A stretch of 60,785 nt of DNA from Nitrosovibrio sp. Nv4 (GTDB lineage Bacteria > Pseudomonadota > Gammaproteobacteria > Burkholderiales > SG8-39). Numbering within the stretch: position 1 is the stretch's first letter; each line of letters begins with the position of its first letter. Location of the stretch: positions 1 through 60,785 of the forward strand of contig CAMDRF010000007.1 in the NCBI GenBank assembly GCA_945906765.1. The letters run 5' to 3'. Below, piece by piece: positions 18,273-26,851 of the stretch. The position numbers and the translations under genes are program-made. A model generated the notes under the pieces. It worked only from the letters and a program-made list of their open reading frames with translations, was not told the origin of the DNA and did no database searches.

Positions 18273-20042
18273 GTGAACCAGCCGGCGAAGGTCCTGCCAT
18301 TGCACGCGGCCCGCGCGACGCGGGCCGCGGAGGTGGCGCGTGCGATCCTCTCCGGCTTCGACAGGCACTACCGCCTGTTCCGGGAAGCCGCGCAGCAGGC
18401 GAAGCGGCATTTCGAGCGCGGCGAGTGGCCGCAGATCCGCAGCCTCACCCGAGCGCGCATGGAAATGTACGACCGGCGCGTCGAGGAGGCGGTACGCAGC
18501 ATCGTCGACCGGTTTCCCGAAGCCGAGGTTGACGAGAAACTCTGGCCCGCGATCAAACTGGCCTTCATCCCGTTGCTGCACGAGCACCGCCAGCCCGAAT
18601 GCGCCGAGACTTTTTACAACTCGGTGGCTTGCCAGGTACTGCACCGTCGCTACTACCGTAACGAATTCATCTTCTGGCGCCCGGCGGTCGCCACCGAGCA
18701 CCTCGAGGGCGAAGAGCCGGCCTACCGCTCCTACTACCCGCTCCAGGGGGGGTTAAGAAAGAATCTTGAGAATATCCTGCGCAGCTTCGATCTCGTCGCA
18801 CCATGGGAGAACCTGCAACGGGATCTGAGGAGCCTGGTCCATGCCTTGCGCGCGCATTTCCCGCGCCCCTCGCGCGCGCGGCCGAATCTGCAGATCCAGG
18901 TGCTGGGCTCGCTTTTCTTCCGCAACAAGGCCGCCTACATCGTCGGCCGGATCATGAACGGCCACCGCGAACTGCCGTTCGCGGTGCCGGTGCTGCGCAA
19001 CGCGCGCGGCGAGCTGTACCTCGATGCGTTGCTGCTCGACAAGGAACAGCTGATCGTCCTGTTCTCTTTCGCACGCGCCTATTTCTTCGTCGACATGGAG
19101 GTACCGGCCGCCTACGTCTCGTTCCTGCGCATGCTGATGCCGGACAAGCCGCGCGCCGAGATGTACATGTCGGTGGGTCTCGCCAAGCAGGGCAAGACGC
19201 TGTTCTACCGCGACCTGCACTATCACCTGAAGCACTCCTCCGACAATTTCGTCCTGGCGCCGGGCATCCCGGGCATGGTGATGCTGGTCTTCATGCTGCC
19301 TTCGTTCCCCTACGTCTTCAAGATGATCCGCGACCACTTCGCGCCGCCCAAGGAGATGGACCGGCAGACGGTCAAGGACAAGTACCTGCTGGTGAAGCAG
19401 CACGACCGCGTTGGCAGGATGGCGGACACGCTCGAGTACTCGCTGGTGGCGCTGCCGCTGGAGCGCTTCTCCGCCGAAGTACTGGAGGAGCTCAAGGCCG
19501 AGGCCGCCTCCAGCATCGAGTTCGAAGGCGACAAGGTCGTCATCAAGCACATGTACATCGAGCGGCGCATGACGCCGCTGAACCTGTATCTCGATGAAGT
19601 GGTGCGGGACGGCGACCAGGCGCTAAGCCGGCACGCGCTCACCGAGTACGGCAACGCGATCAAGGAACTCGCCGGCGCCGGCATTTTTCCCGGCGACATG
19701 CTGCTGAAGAACTTCGGCGTCACGCGCCACAACCGCGTCGTGTTCTACGACTACGACGAGATCGCCTACATGACCGATTGCAATTTCCGGCGCATTCCGC
19801 CGCCGCGTTCGTACGAGGACGAAATGGCGGCCGAGCCCTACTGGTCGATCGGCCCGAACGACGTGTTCCCGGAGCAGTTCGAGAAATTCCTCGTCACCGG
19901 AGACGCGTCACGCGCGGTGTTCCTCGAGAACCACGCCGACCTGATGGACCCGGCGTTCTGGAGCGGCAAGCAGGCGCGCATCCGCGCCGGGCTCGAGGAA
20001 GACGTGTTTCCTTACCCCGAGGAAATCCGCTTCACGAGGTGA
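18273..20042 (+). CDS. aceK: Isocitrate dehydrogenase kinase/phosphatase
   Basis: A 589-residue bifunctional AceK that phosphorylates and dephosphorylates isocitrate dehydrogenase, setting the split between the TCA cycle and the glyoxylate shunt. The N-terminal regulatory half carries AILSGFDRHYRLFREAAQQA, and the kinase half has the ATP region LAPGIPGMVMLVFMLPSFPY, VFKMIRDHFAPPKE and the catalytic-loop equivalent GDMLLKNFGVTRHNRVVFYD followed by DEIAYMTDCNFR. The start is GTG at 18273. Direct linkage to aceA fits coordinated control of isocitrate flux. Confidence 0.96.
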   Translation: MNQPAKVLPLHAARATRAAEVARAILSGFDRHYRLFREAAQQAKRHFERGEWPQIRSLTRARMEMYDRRVEEAVRSIVDRFPEAEVDEKLWPAIKLAFIPLLHEHRQPECAETFYNSVACQVLHRRYYRNEFIFWRPAVATEHLEGEEPAYRSYYPLQGGLRKNLENILRSFDLVAPWENLQRDLRSLVHALRAHFPRPSRARPNLQIQVLGSLFFRNKAAYIVGRIMNGHRELPFAVPVLRNARGELYLDALLLDKEQLIVLFSFARAYFFVDMEVPAAYVSFLRMLMPDKPRAEMYMSVGLAKQGKTLFYRDLHYHLKHSSDNFVLAPGIPGMVMLVFMLPSFPYVFKMIRDHFAPPKEMDRQTVKDKYLLVKQHDRVGRMADTLEYSLVALPLERFSAEVLEELKAEAASSIEFEGDKVVIKHMYIERRMTPLNLYLDEVVRDGDQALSRHALTEYGNAIKELAGAGIFPGDMLLKNFGVTRHNRVVFYDYDEIAYMTDCNFRRIPPPRSYEDEMAAEPYWSIGPNDVFPEQFEKFLVTGDASRAVFLENHADLMDPAFWSGKQARIRAGLEEDVFPYPEEIRFTR

Positions 20043-20053
20043 TCGCGCGGCAC

Positions 20054-20626
20054 CTAGAACAGGCCCCCGGCCAGGCGGCGCAGTTCGGCCAGCGGAATGA
20101 GGAGCACCTGCAGCAGCACGATCAGCACCAGCGGCGACAGGTCCACGTTGCCGAGCGGCGGCACGAAGCGCCGGATCGGGCGCAGGAACGGCCGCGTCAA
20201 CGCGTCGAACAGCGGCCCGACCGGCGAGTGCGGGTTCACCCAGGACAGCACCGCCTGCACGATCAGCGCGAACACCAGGATGTACAGCGTGAAGCGCACC
20301 AGATCGATCAGCGCGAGGCCGGCCACGGCCCCGGCGCCGATGCCGAGCGCCGAACTGAAATCGATGCCCGCGATCAGGTAGACCAGGAAAAGCAGGAGCA
20401 CCTGCAGCAGCCAGGCCAGCAGCAGCGAGGCGAGGTCGAGTCCGGCAAGCGAGGGAATCACGCGCCGCGCCGGCATCACCATCCAGTTAGTTCCCGCGAT
20501 GATGAATTCGCCCAGCACGTTGCGGAACGGCACGCGCAGCCACTGGAACAGGAAGCGTGCGAGCAGCAGGTAGACGAAGAAGCCCACCACCACGTCTACC
20601 AGGAAACTCGCGATCTGCTGCAGCAT
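20054..20626 (-). CDS. YggT-family membrane protein
   Basis: A 190-residue protein with two tandem YGGT repeats of paired hydrophobic helices. Repeat one has FLFQWLRVPFRNVLGEFI and MPARRVIPSLAGLDL; repeat two has AVLSWVNPHSPVGPLFDALT and FLRPIRRFVPPLGNVDLSP. The R-x-x-P-PLG-x-x-D-LSP ending is characteristic. YggT proteins are inner-membrane, linked to osmotic or cell-shape functions and often encoded after yggS-proC, as here. The ATG overlaps the proC stop by one base. Confidence 0.9.
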   Translation of the reverse strand: MLQQIASFLVDVVVGFFVYLLLARFLFQWLRVPFRNVLGEFIIAGTNWMVMPARRVIPSLAGLDLASLLLAWLLQVLLLFLVYLIAGIDFSSALGIGAGAVAGLALIDLVRFTLYILVFALIVQAVLSWVNPHSPVGPLFDALTRPFLRPIRRFVPPLGNVDLSPLVLIVLLQVLLIPLAELRRLAGGLF

Positions 20627-21450
20627 CAGCCCTCGTCCATCTGCTTGCCGAGTTCCCTGCCGCGCTCGTTCGCGGCGTGGATCGCGCGCACGATCGCTTC
20701 TTTCACCTGATCCGAAGCCATGCTGGCAAGCGCGGCTTCGGTGGTGCCGCCCTTGGAAGTCACGCGCGCGCGCAACACGGCGGCAGGATCCGGGCTCGAG
20801 GCAGCCAGCTTCACCGCCCCGCTGAAAGTCTGCAGCGCGAGTTTGCGCGCCACCGCTTCGGGCAGGCCTAGCTGCCTGGCCGCCTCCTCGCAGGCTTCGA
20901 TGAAGTAGAAGACGTAAGCGGGCCCGCTGCCCGAGACCGCGGTCACCGCATTGATCTTGTCCTCGTCGTCGACGCGCACCGTGGCCCCAACGGCGCCAAG
21001 GATCGTCTCCGCCTGCCGCATGTCCGATTCGGCGAAACCTGGCGGCGCATAGAGACCGGTGATCCCCTCCCCGATCAGCGCCGGCGTGTTGGGCATGGCG
21101 CGCACGATCCGTGTGGTGCCACCAAGCCAGCGCGACAGGCTCGCGAGCGTGATGCCGGCGGCGATGCTGATGACGAGGTTTGCGTTGCCCTTCACGCCCG
21201 AGAAGCGCGCCGCTTCCTTTATCTGCTGTGGTTTCACCGCGAACACGACCACTTCGCCGGCGCGTATCGTGCCGCGCGCTTCCGCGGAACATTCGATGCG
21301 GTACTTGTCGGAAAGCCTGCGGCGCGCAGCGCCATCCACTTCCACGGCGCGGACCTGATTCGCTTCAATGCCGCTTTTCAGCAGGCCGCCGATCAGCGCA
21401 TCGGCCATGTTGCCGCCGCCGATGAACACCACGTTCATGGCGACGTTCAT
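20626..21450 (-). CDS. proC: Pyrroline-5-carboxylate reductase
   Basis: A 274-residue NAD(P)H-dependent enzyme making proline from pyrroline-5-carboxylate. The Rossmann motif is VFIGGGNMADALIGGLL (8-24), with FAVKPQQIKEAA, RAMPNTPALIGEG, the dimer motif TAVSGSGPAYVFYFIEA and VTSKGGTTEAAL near the C-terminus. The ATG at 21450 gives MNVAMNVVF; the second Met (residue 5) could also be the start. It overlaps yggS at its 5' end and yggT at its 3' end, forming a tight three-gene operon. Confidence 0.94.
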   Translation of the reverse strand: MNVAMNVVFIGGGNMADALIGGLLKSGIEANQVRAVEVDGAARRRLSDKYRIECSAEARGTIRAGEVVVFAVKPQQIKEAARFSGVKGNANLVISIAAGITLASLSRWLGGTTRIVRAMPNTPALIGEGITGLYAPPGFAESDMRQAETILGAVGATVRVDDEDKINAVTAVSGSGPAYVFYFIEACEEAARQLGLPEAVARKLALQTFSGAVKLAASSPDPAAVLRARVTSKGGTTEAALASMASDQVKEAIVRAIHAANERGRELGKQMDEG

Positions 21451-22145
21451 GCGGCGGACCTGATCTTGTTCCGTGCGCCGAAAATAGCGGTGCCGACGCG
21501 CACCATCGTCGAACCCTCGGCGATAGCGTCTTCAAGGTCGTCGCTCATGCCCATCGACACGGTATCCAGGTTGAACTCGACCTTCAGTTTCTCGAACAGG
21601 ATCTTCACATCGCGAAACCTGGCCCGCGCCGCCCCCGGTTCGGGAATCGCCATCAGGCCCCGCAATTTCAGATTCGGCAGGGCCGCGATCGCATTGGCCA
21701 GGCCTGCGACGTGCTCCGGCGCGACGCCGCTCTTGCTCGCTTCGCCCGAAACGTTCACCTGGATCAGGACGTACAGCGGCGCCATGCCGGCGGGCCGCTG
21801 CTCGGATAGCCGGCGCGCGATCTTCCCGCTCTCGATGGTATGCACCCAATCGAAGCGTGCCGCGACGAGCCTGGTCTTGTTGCTCTGAAGCGGGCCGACA
21901 AGGTGCCATTCGATCGAGGCGCCTGCAAGAGCGTCCATTTTTTCGACGGCTTCCTGCACGTAGTTTTCGCCGAACGCCCGCTGACCCGCGGCCAGGGCCT
22001 GCTCAACGAGTGCCGTGGAATGGGTCTTCGACACTGCCAAAAGAGTCACGTTGAGGGGGTCGCGGCCAGCGGCCGTTGCGGCGTGCGCGATGCGCCCCCG
22101 AACGGCTTGCAAGTTGTCATGGATTGCCCGCATACTTTGGCCCAT
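21447..22145 (-). CDS. yggS: PLP homeostasis protein (YggS/PLPBP family)
   Basis: A 232-residue alanine-racemase-fold protein that binds pyridoxal phosphate and buffers its cellular level. Seen are the PLP lysine in TLLAVSKTHS (about 35), FGENYVQEAVEKM, WHLVGPLQSNK, the phosphate-contact segment SMGMSDDLEDAI and the end VRVGTAIFGARN. The start is ATG at 22145 or a second in-frame ATG at 22133; neither has a clear Shine-Dalgarno. The start is only 19 bases from pilT, divergent. Confidence 0.93.
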   Translation of the reverse strand: MGQSMRAIHDNLQAVRGRIAHAATAAGRDPLNVTLLAVSKTHSTALVEQALAAGQRAFGENYVQEAVEKMDALAGASIEWHLVGPLQSNKTRLVAARFDWVHTIESGKIARRLSEQRPAGMAPLYVLIQVNVSGEASKSGVAPEHVAGLANAIAALPNLKLRGLMAIPEPGAARARFRDVKILFEKLKVEFNLDTVSMGMSDDLEDAIAEGSTMVRVGTAIFGARNKIRSAA

Positions 22146-22164
22146 TGCTATCAGAGGAATTGTA

Positions 22165-23211
22165 ATGGATCTCACTGAATTGCTTGTGTTTGTCGTCAAG
22201 AACAAAGCCTCGGACCTGCACCTGTCCTCCGGCCTGCCGCCGATGATCCGCGTGCATGGCGACATCAAGCGCATCAACCTGCCCGCGATGGAGCACAAAG
22301 ACGTGCACAGCATGCTCTACGACATCATGAACGACGGGCAGCGCAAGTTCTACGAAGAAAACCTCGAATGCGACTTCTCGTTCGCGATACCGAACCTCGC
22401 GCGCTTCCGCGTCAATGCCTTCGTGCAGAACCGCGGCGCCGCCGCGGTTCTGCGGACGATTCCTTCCAAGATCCTGTCGCTGGAACAGCTGAAGTGCCCG
22501 AAGATCTTCGAGCAACTCGCCGACCAGCCGCGCGGCGTGGTGCTGGTCACCGGCCCGACCGGCTCGGGCAAGTCGACCACGCTCGCGGCGATGGTCAACC
22601 ACAAAAACGAGAACGAGGAAGGCCACATCCTCACCATCGAGGATCCGATCGAGTTCGTGCACGAGTCGAAGAAATGCCTGATCAACCAGCGCGAGGTCGG
22701 GCCGCACACGCTGTCGTTCTCCAACGCCTTGAGAAGCGCGCTACGGGAGGATCCGGACGTCATACTGGTGGGCGAGATGCGCGACCTGGAAACCATCCGC
22801 CTGGCCCTGTCCGGCGCGGAAACGGGCCACCTGGTGTTCGGCACGCTGCACACCTCTTCGGCGGCGAAGACCATCGACCGGATCGTGGACGTATTCCCGG
22901 CGGCGGAGAAGGAAATGATCCGCGCCATGATCTCCGAATCGATCCGCGCCATAATCTCCCAGACCCTGCTCAAGACCAAGGACGGCGCCGGCCGCATCGC
23001 GGCGCATGAAATCATGGTCGGCACGCCGGCGATCCGCAACCTGATCCGCGAGAACAAGATCGCGCAGATGTACTCGTCGATCCAGACCGGCGCGCAGCTG
23101 GGCATGCAGACGCTGGACCAGAATCTTCAGGACCTGGTCAAGAGAAACATCGTCTCGATGTCCGAGGCACGCGGCAAGGCCGCCAACAAAGACAACTTCG
23201 CCGGAGGTTAG
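22165..23211 (+). CDS. pilT: Twitching motility ATPase PilT
   Basis: A 348-residue hexameric type IV pilus retraction motor. Walker A GPTGSGKS is at 130-137; the Asp box and Walker B are in LTIEDPIEFVH and DPDVILVGEMRDLETI; the His box is TGHLVFGTLHT; and the PilT-specific AIRNLIRE motif is near residue 290. Length matches the family. The start ATG at 22165 has GAGGAAT upstream. pilU follows after 3 bases. It works with pilin and PilB genes not present here. Confidence 0.97.
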   Translation: MDLTELLVFVVKNKASDLHLSSGLPPMIRVHGDIKRINLPAMEHKDVHSMLYDIMNDGQRKFYEENLECDFSFAIPNLARFRVNAFVQNRGAAAVLRTIPSKILSLEQLKCPKIFEQLADQPRGVVLVTGPTGSGKSTTLAAMVNHKNENEEGHILTIEDPIEFVHESKKCLINQREVGPHTLSFSNALRSALREDPDVILVGEMRDLETIRLALSGAETGHLVFGTLHTSSAAKTIDRIVDVFPAAEKEMIRAMISESIRAIISQTLLKTKDGAGRIAAHEIMVGTPAIRNLIRENKIAQMYSSIQTGAQLGMQTLDQNLQDLVKRNIVSMSEARGKAANKDNFAGG

Positions 23212-23214
23212 AGC

Positions 23215-24351
23215 ATGGAACGCGAACAGGCAGTCAAGTTCATCTACGACCTTCTGCGCGCGCTGCTCGCGAAAAAGGGCTCGGACCTTTTTATCACCAC
23301 CGGCTTCCCGCCGGCGATGAAAATCGACAGCAAGATGACGCCGGTTTCCCAGACCGCGCTCACCGGCCAGCATACGGCGATGCTGGTCCGTGCCGTGATG
23401 AACGACAAGCAGGCGGCCGAGTTCGAGGCGAAAAAGGAATGCAATTTCGCCATCAACCCCGCGGGCATCGGGCGTTTCCGCGTCAACTGCTTCGTGCAAC
23501 AGGGGCAGGTCGGCATGGTGATGCGGGTGATCACCACCGCCATCCCGACCCTCGAGGAATTGAAGCTTCCGCCCGTGCTCAGGGACGTGGCGATGACCAA
23601 GCGCGGGCTGGTACTTTTCGTCGGCGGCACCGGCTCGGGTAAGTCCACCTCGCTCGCCGCGATGATCGGCTACCGCAATGAGAACTCCCACGGCCATATC
23701 ATCACCATCGAGGATCCGGTCGAGTACGTGCACCCGCACAAGAATTGCATGATCACCCAGCGCGAGGTCGGAGTGGACACCGACTCCTGGGAGTCGGCGC
23801 TCAAGAACACGCTGCGCCAGGCGCCCGACGTGATCCTGATCGGCGAGATCCGCGAGATGGAGGTCATGGAGCACGCGGTCGCCTTCGCCGAAACCGGCCA
23901 CCTCGCGCTCGGGACGCTGCACGCGAACAACTCCAACCAGGCGATGGACCGGATCATCAACTTCTTTCCCGAAGCGCGGCGCCACCAACTGCTGATGGAC
24001 CTGTCGTTGAACCTCAAGGCGGTAATTTCGCAACGCCTGATCCCTCTGAAGGAAGGCAAGGGACGTGCCGCCGCGATCGAGGTGCTGCTCAATTCCCCAC
24101 TCATTTCGGACCTCATCTTCAAGGGCGAAATCCACGGCATCAAGGAGATCATGAAGAAATCGAGGGAACTGGGCATGCAGACCTTCGACCAGGCCCTGTT
24201 CGACCTCCACGAAGCCGGCCGCATCAGCTTCGAAGACGCGCTGCGCTTCGCCGACTCGACCAACGAGGTGCGGCTCAACATCAAGCTGCACGGCAAGGAA
24301 TCTAAGGAAAAAGACCTCACCAAGGGCCTCGAGCACCTCGACATCGTCTGA
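23215..24351 (+). CDS. pilU: Type IV pilus retraction ATPase PilU
   Basis: A 378-residue paralogue of PilT that assists retraction. Walker A is GGTGSGKST at 137-145, with TIEDPVEYVHPHKNCMITQ, the Walker B region APDVILIGEIREMEVMEHAV and TGHLALGTLHANNSNQAMDR. Compared with PilT it has the PilU-type C-terminal extension ending KESKEKDLTKGLEHLDIV. The gene follows pilT closely and is surely cotranscribed. It converges on the rlmL-like gene 12 bases downstream. Confidence 0.96.
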   Translation: MEREQAVKFIYDLLRALLAKKGSDLFITTGFPPAMKIDSKMTPVSQTALTGQHTAMLVRAVMNDKQAAEFEAKKECNFAINPAGIGRFRVNCFVQQGQVGMVMRVITTAIPTLEELKLPPVLRDVAMTKRGLVLFVGGTGSGKSTSLAAMIGYRNENSHGHIITIEDPVEYVHPHKNCMITQREVGVDTDSWESALKNTLRQAPDVILIGEIREMEVMEHAVAFAETGHLALGTLHANNSNQAMDRIINFFPEARRHQLLMDLSLNLKAVISQRLIPLKEGKGRAAAIEVLLNSPLISDLIFKGEIHGIKEIMKKSRELGMQTFDQALFDLHEAGRISFEDALRFADSTNEVRLNIKLHGKESKEKDLTKGLEHLDIV

Positions 24352-24363
24352 AGCCCGGGAAGT

Positions 24364-25503
24364 TCAGCGCCGGTTGCTGCCGGCGACGATACAGATTTCG
24401 AACAGCCGGCATTCAAGCGCGCCGTTGAAGAGCGGCACGCGGCGCGAGGGCTGCAGGCGCATCAGTTTCGGCAACCGCAGGTCCGCGGTGAAGAAATGGC
24501 AGCGCCAGCCGGGATAGTTCTTCTTCAGCGCGCTGCCCAGTTTGGGGTAGAACTCGGCCAGTTTTTCCTTGGAGCCGATGCGCTCACCGTAGGGCGGATT
24601 GGCCACCATGACGCCGGCAGGAGCGGGCGCCGCACGCTCCAGGATGTCCGCCTGTTCCAGCTTCACCCAGCGGTCCACGCCCGCGCCCGCGATGTTTCGC
24701 CGCGCATCGCCCAGCACGCGCGGATCATTGTCGCTGCCGAAGATCTCCAGCGCCTTGGGAGAATTTCGGGGTTTCTGGGCATCCCGTTTTTCTTTTTCCC
24801 AGATGGCAGGGCTGAAAACTTTCAAATTCTCGAAGCCAAAACGGCGATTGACGCCGGGCGCGCGGCCGCGGGCAATCGCGGCGGCCTCGATCAGCAGCGT
24901 GCCGCCGCCGCACATGGGATCAAGCAGCGGCTCCTCGGGCTTCCAGCCCGACAGCAAGATGATGCCCGCGGCAAGGTTCTCGCGCAGCGGCGCCTCGCCC
25001 GCCCCCGCGCGCCAGCCGCGCTTGAACAGCGGTTCGCCCGAGGTGTCCAGGTAGAACACCCCGCGCGCGGACTCAAGGAAAGCATGCACGCGCACATCCG
25101 GATTGGCACGGTCCACGTTCGGCCGGCTGCCGAGCGTTTCACGGAAGCGGTCGCAGACCGCATCCTTGATGCGCAAGGTGGCGAAATCGAGGCTCGTCAA
25201 CGGGCTTTTCTGCGCCGACACGTTGACGCGCAGGGAACGCTCCACCGTGAACAGGCGCATCCAGTCCACCTTGCGCGCGGCTTCGTGAATGTCACCTTCA
25301 CCCGCATAGTCGAACTCGGCGACGCGCCAGAGGATGCGCGAGGCGAGGCGCGACCAGAGATTCGCCATATAGCAGACCCGCCAGTCGCCCGAGAACGCGG
25401 CGCCACCGGGCACCTGCTGCACGCTCTGCGCGCCAAGCGAAACGAGCTCGGCGGCAAGCAGCGGCTCCAGGCCGCGCGGGGAAGAGGCAAAGAACTGTTC
25501 CAC
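24364..25503 (-). CDS. rlmL: THUMP-domain 23S rRNA (guanine-N2) methyltransferase, RlmL N-part type
   Basis: A 379-residue class I methyltransferase. N-terminal THUMP-type RNA-binding region (about 5-155, including LRVNVSAQKSPLTSLDFATL), then the SAM domain with LLDPMCGGGTLLIEAAAIAR (about 192-211) and the catalytic VMVANPPYGERIGSKEKL. It lacks the C-terminal RlmK-like domain found in the fused E. coli enzyme, as is usual in betaproteobacteria. The likely target is G2445. The start is GTG overlapping the TAG of hemJ (TAGTG). Confidence 0.88.
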   Translation of the reverse strand: MEQFFASSPRGLEPLLAAELVSLGAQSVQQVPGGAAFSGDWRVCYMANLWSRLASRILWRVAEFDYAGEGDIHEAARKVDWMRLFTVERSLRVNVSAQKSPLTSLDFATLRIKDAVCDRFRETLGSRPNVDRANPDVRVHAFLESARGVFYLDTSGEPLFKRGWRAGAGEAPLRENLAAGIILLSGWKPEEPLLDPMCGGGTLLIEAAAIARGRAPGVNRRFGFENLKVFSPAIWEKEKRDAQKPRNSPKALEIFGSDNDPRVLGDARRNIAGAGVDRWVKLEQADILERAAPAPAGVMVANPPYGERIGSKEKLAEFYPKLGSALKKNYPGWRCHFFTADLRLPKLMRLQPSRRVPLFNGALECRLFEICIVAGSNRR

Positions 25504-25919
25504 TACAGCGGTTTGAAGACGACGAGCAGGACGACGGCGACCAGGATCACGAGCGGAAATTCATTGAACCAGCGGAACCAGACATGGCTTTTGGTGTTGC
25601 GCTCGTTGCGTAAATCGAGCATCAGCTTGCCGCACCAAGCGTGATACACGACCAGTACCGCGACCAGCGCGAGCTTGGCATGCAGCCAACCGCCCGCTCC
25701 CTGGAACCAACCCAGCCACAGCCACAGGCCAAACACCAGCGTAAGCACACCGCCCGGCGTCGCGATTCCCCAGTAAAGCTTGCGCTCCATGACTTTAAAG
25801 CGCTCGATGGATATCCGGTCGCTGGCCTGCGCGTGATAGACGAACAGGCGCGGCAAGTAGAACAGGCCGGCGAACCAGGTCACCATGAAGATGAGGTGCA
25901 GGCTTTTGACGAGCAGCAT
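25503..25919 (-). CDS. hemJ: Protoporphyrinogen oxidase HemJ (CopD-like)
   Basis: A 138-residue, four-span membrane protein. The N-terminus MLLVKSLHLIFMVTWFAGLF has the conserved His8 and is followed by YLPRLFVYHAQ. ERKLYWGIATPGGVLT and the late FRWFNEFPLVILVAVV complete the HemJ pattern. HemJ converts protoporphyrinogen IX to protoporphyrin IX, the penultimate heme step, where hemG or hemY is absent. I chose the ATG at 25919; upstream codons look unlike the family. hemL, an early step of the same pathway, is at 51136. Confidence 0.85.
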   Translation of the reverse strand: MLLVKSLHLIFMVTWFAGLFYLPRLFVYHAQASDRISIERFKVMERKLYWGIATPGGVLTLVFGLWLWLGWFQGAGGWLHAKLALVAVLVVYHAWCGKLMLDLRNERNTKSHVWFRWFNEFPLVILVAVVLLVVFKPL

Positions 25920-25926
25920 GGCCGGC

Positions 25927-26523
25927 CTATTTCCAGTTGTTCTGCACGATGGCGCGCAGGACATGCAGCCGGCGATGGAAAAAATGGTCGGCGCCGGGCA
26001 CCACTACCACCGGCAGGTCCTGCGGTCGTGCCCATTCGAGCACGTCCGCAAGCAGCACCGTGGTGTCTTCTTCGCCATGAATCACGATCGTGTCCGCAGG
26101 GACCGCTGGCGCCTCGAAATGCTTCAGCGCAACGCCCACCAGCACCATGCGCTCCGGTTTCACCGTTTGTGCAAGCCTGGCCTGGAGGACCGCGCCGAAT
26201 GAAAATCCAGCGAGAACCGGCTTTTCGGCCTTGGCGTATTCGATGACGGCAGCGAGATCGTCGAGTTCACCGCGGCCTTCGTCGTGCGTCCCATCGCTGC
26301 CGCCGACGCCGCGGAAATTGGGCCGCCAGGCGGTATAGCCGAGTTCGACGAACGCGCGCGCCAGCGTCTGCGTCACCTTGTTGTCCAGCGCGCCGCCGAA
26401 CAGGGGGTGCGGGTGTGCCACGAGGGCAACGCCGCGCGGTTCGGCGGCGGGGAGATCAACAGCGCATTCGATTTTTCCCGCAGGACCCGGGACAAACTCC
26501 TGGCGCGTGCCAGCGCGCGTCAC
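25927..26523 (-). CDS. Alpha/beta hydrolase, dienelactone-hydrolase-like
   Basis: A 198-residue hydrolase. Visible are the oxyanion region VALVAHPHPLFGGALDNKV, the strand-turn WRPNFRGVGGSDGTHDEG, the nucleophile elbow AGFSFGAVLQ with the catalytic Ser, an acid near VIHGEEDTTV, and the catalytic His in VPGADHFFHRRLH. The substrate is unknown. Similar small serine hydrolases with the HPHPLxGG motif are widespread. The GTG at 26523, just after the ferredoxin stop, is the best start; longer readings overlap that gene. Confidence 0.85.
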   Translation of the reverse strand: MTRAGTRQEFVPGPAGKIECAVDLPAAEPRGVALVAHPHPLFGGALDNKVTQTLARAFVELGYTAWRPNFRGVGGSDGTHDEGRGELDDLAAVIEYAKAEKPVLAGFSFGAVLQARLAQTVKPERMVLVGVALKHFEAPAVPADTIVIHGEEDTTVLLADVLEWARPQDLPVVVVPGADHFFHRRLHVLRAIVQNNWK

Positions 26524-26533
26524 GCGACTGACA

Positions 26534-26842
26534 TCAAATGCGCAGCCGTTCGACGACACGGCCGTGCTGCAGGTGCTGTTCGACAATCTCGTCGATATCC
26601 GCGCGATCCACGTAGGTATACCAGACAGCTTCCGGGTAGACCACGATGCAGGGACCCTCTTCGCAGCGATCCAGGCAGCCGGCTTGGTTGACGCGCGCCT
26701 TGCCCGGGCCCGCCAGCCCGAGCGCCTTGACCCGCTCCTTGGCGTAGTCGCGCATGGCGCTCGCGCCTTTGTCGTTGCAGCAGGTCTTGCCGCCGTCGCG
26801 CTGGTTGCAGCAGAAGAAGATGTGTCGCTCGTAATACGCCAT
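26534..26842 (-). CDS. (2Fe-2S) thioredoxin-like ferredoxin
   Basis: A 102-residue thioredoxin-fold [2Fe-2S] ferredoxin. Cysteines lie in FFCCNQRDGGKTCCNDKGA (about 10-28) and in QAGCLDRCEEGPCIVVYPE (about 53-71), matching the spacing of this family. The aromatic segment VWYTYVDRADIDEIVEQHL follows. Such proteins serve as electron carriers, and partners here are unknown. It precedes the alpha/beta hydrolase by 10 bases in the same operon. Confidence 0.88.
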   Translation of the reverse strand: MAYYERHIFFCCNQRDGGKTCCNDKGASAMRDYAKERVKALGLAGPGKARVNQAGCLDRCEEGPCIVVYPEAVWYTYVDRADIDEIVEQHLQHGRVVERLRI

Positions 26843-26851
26843 CGGCCAATT

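Noticed and set aside
22741-24336. 531-codon minus frame across pilT and pilU
   Set aside because: Both pil ATPases are complete on the plus strand with Walker motifs; the frame is a shadow.
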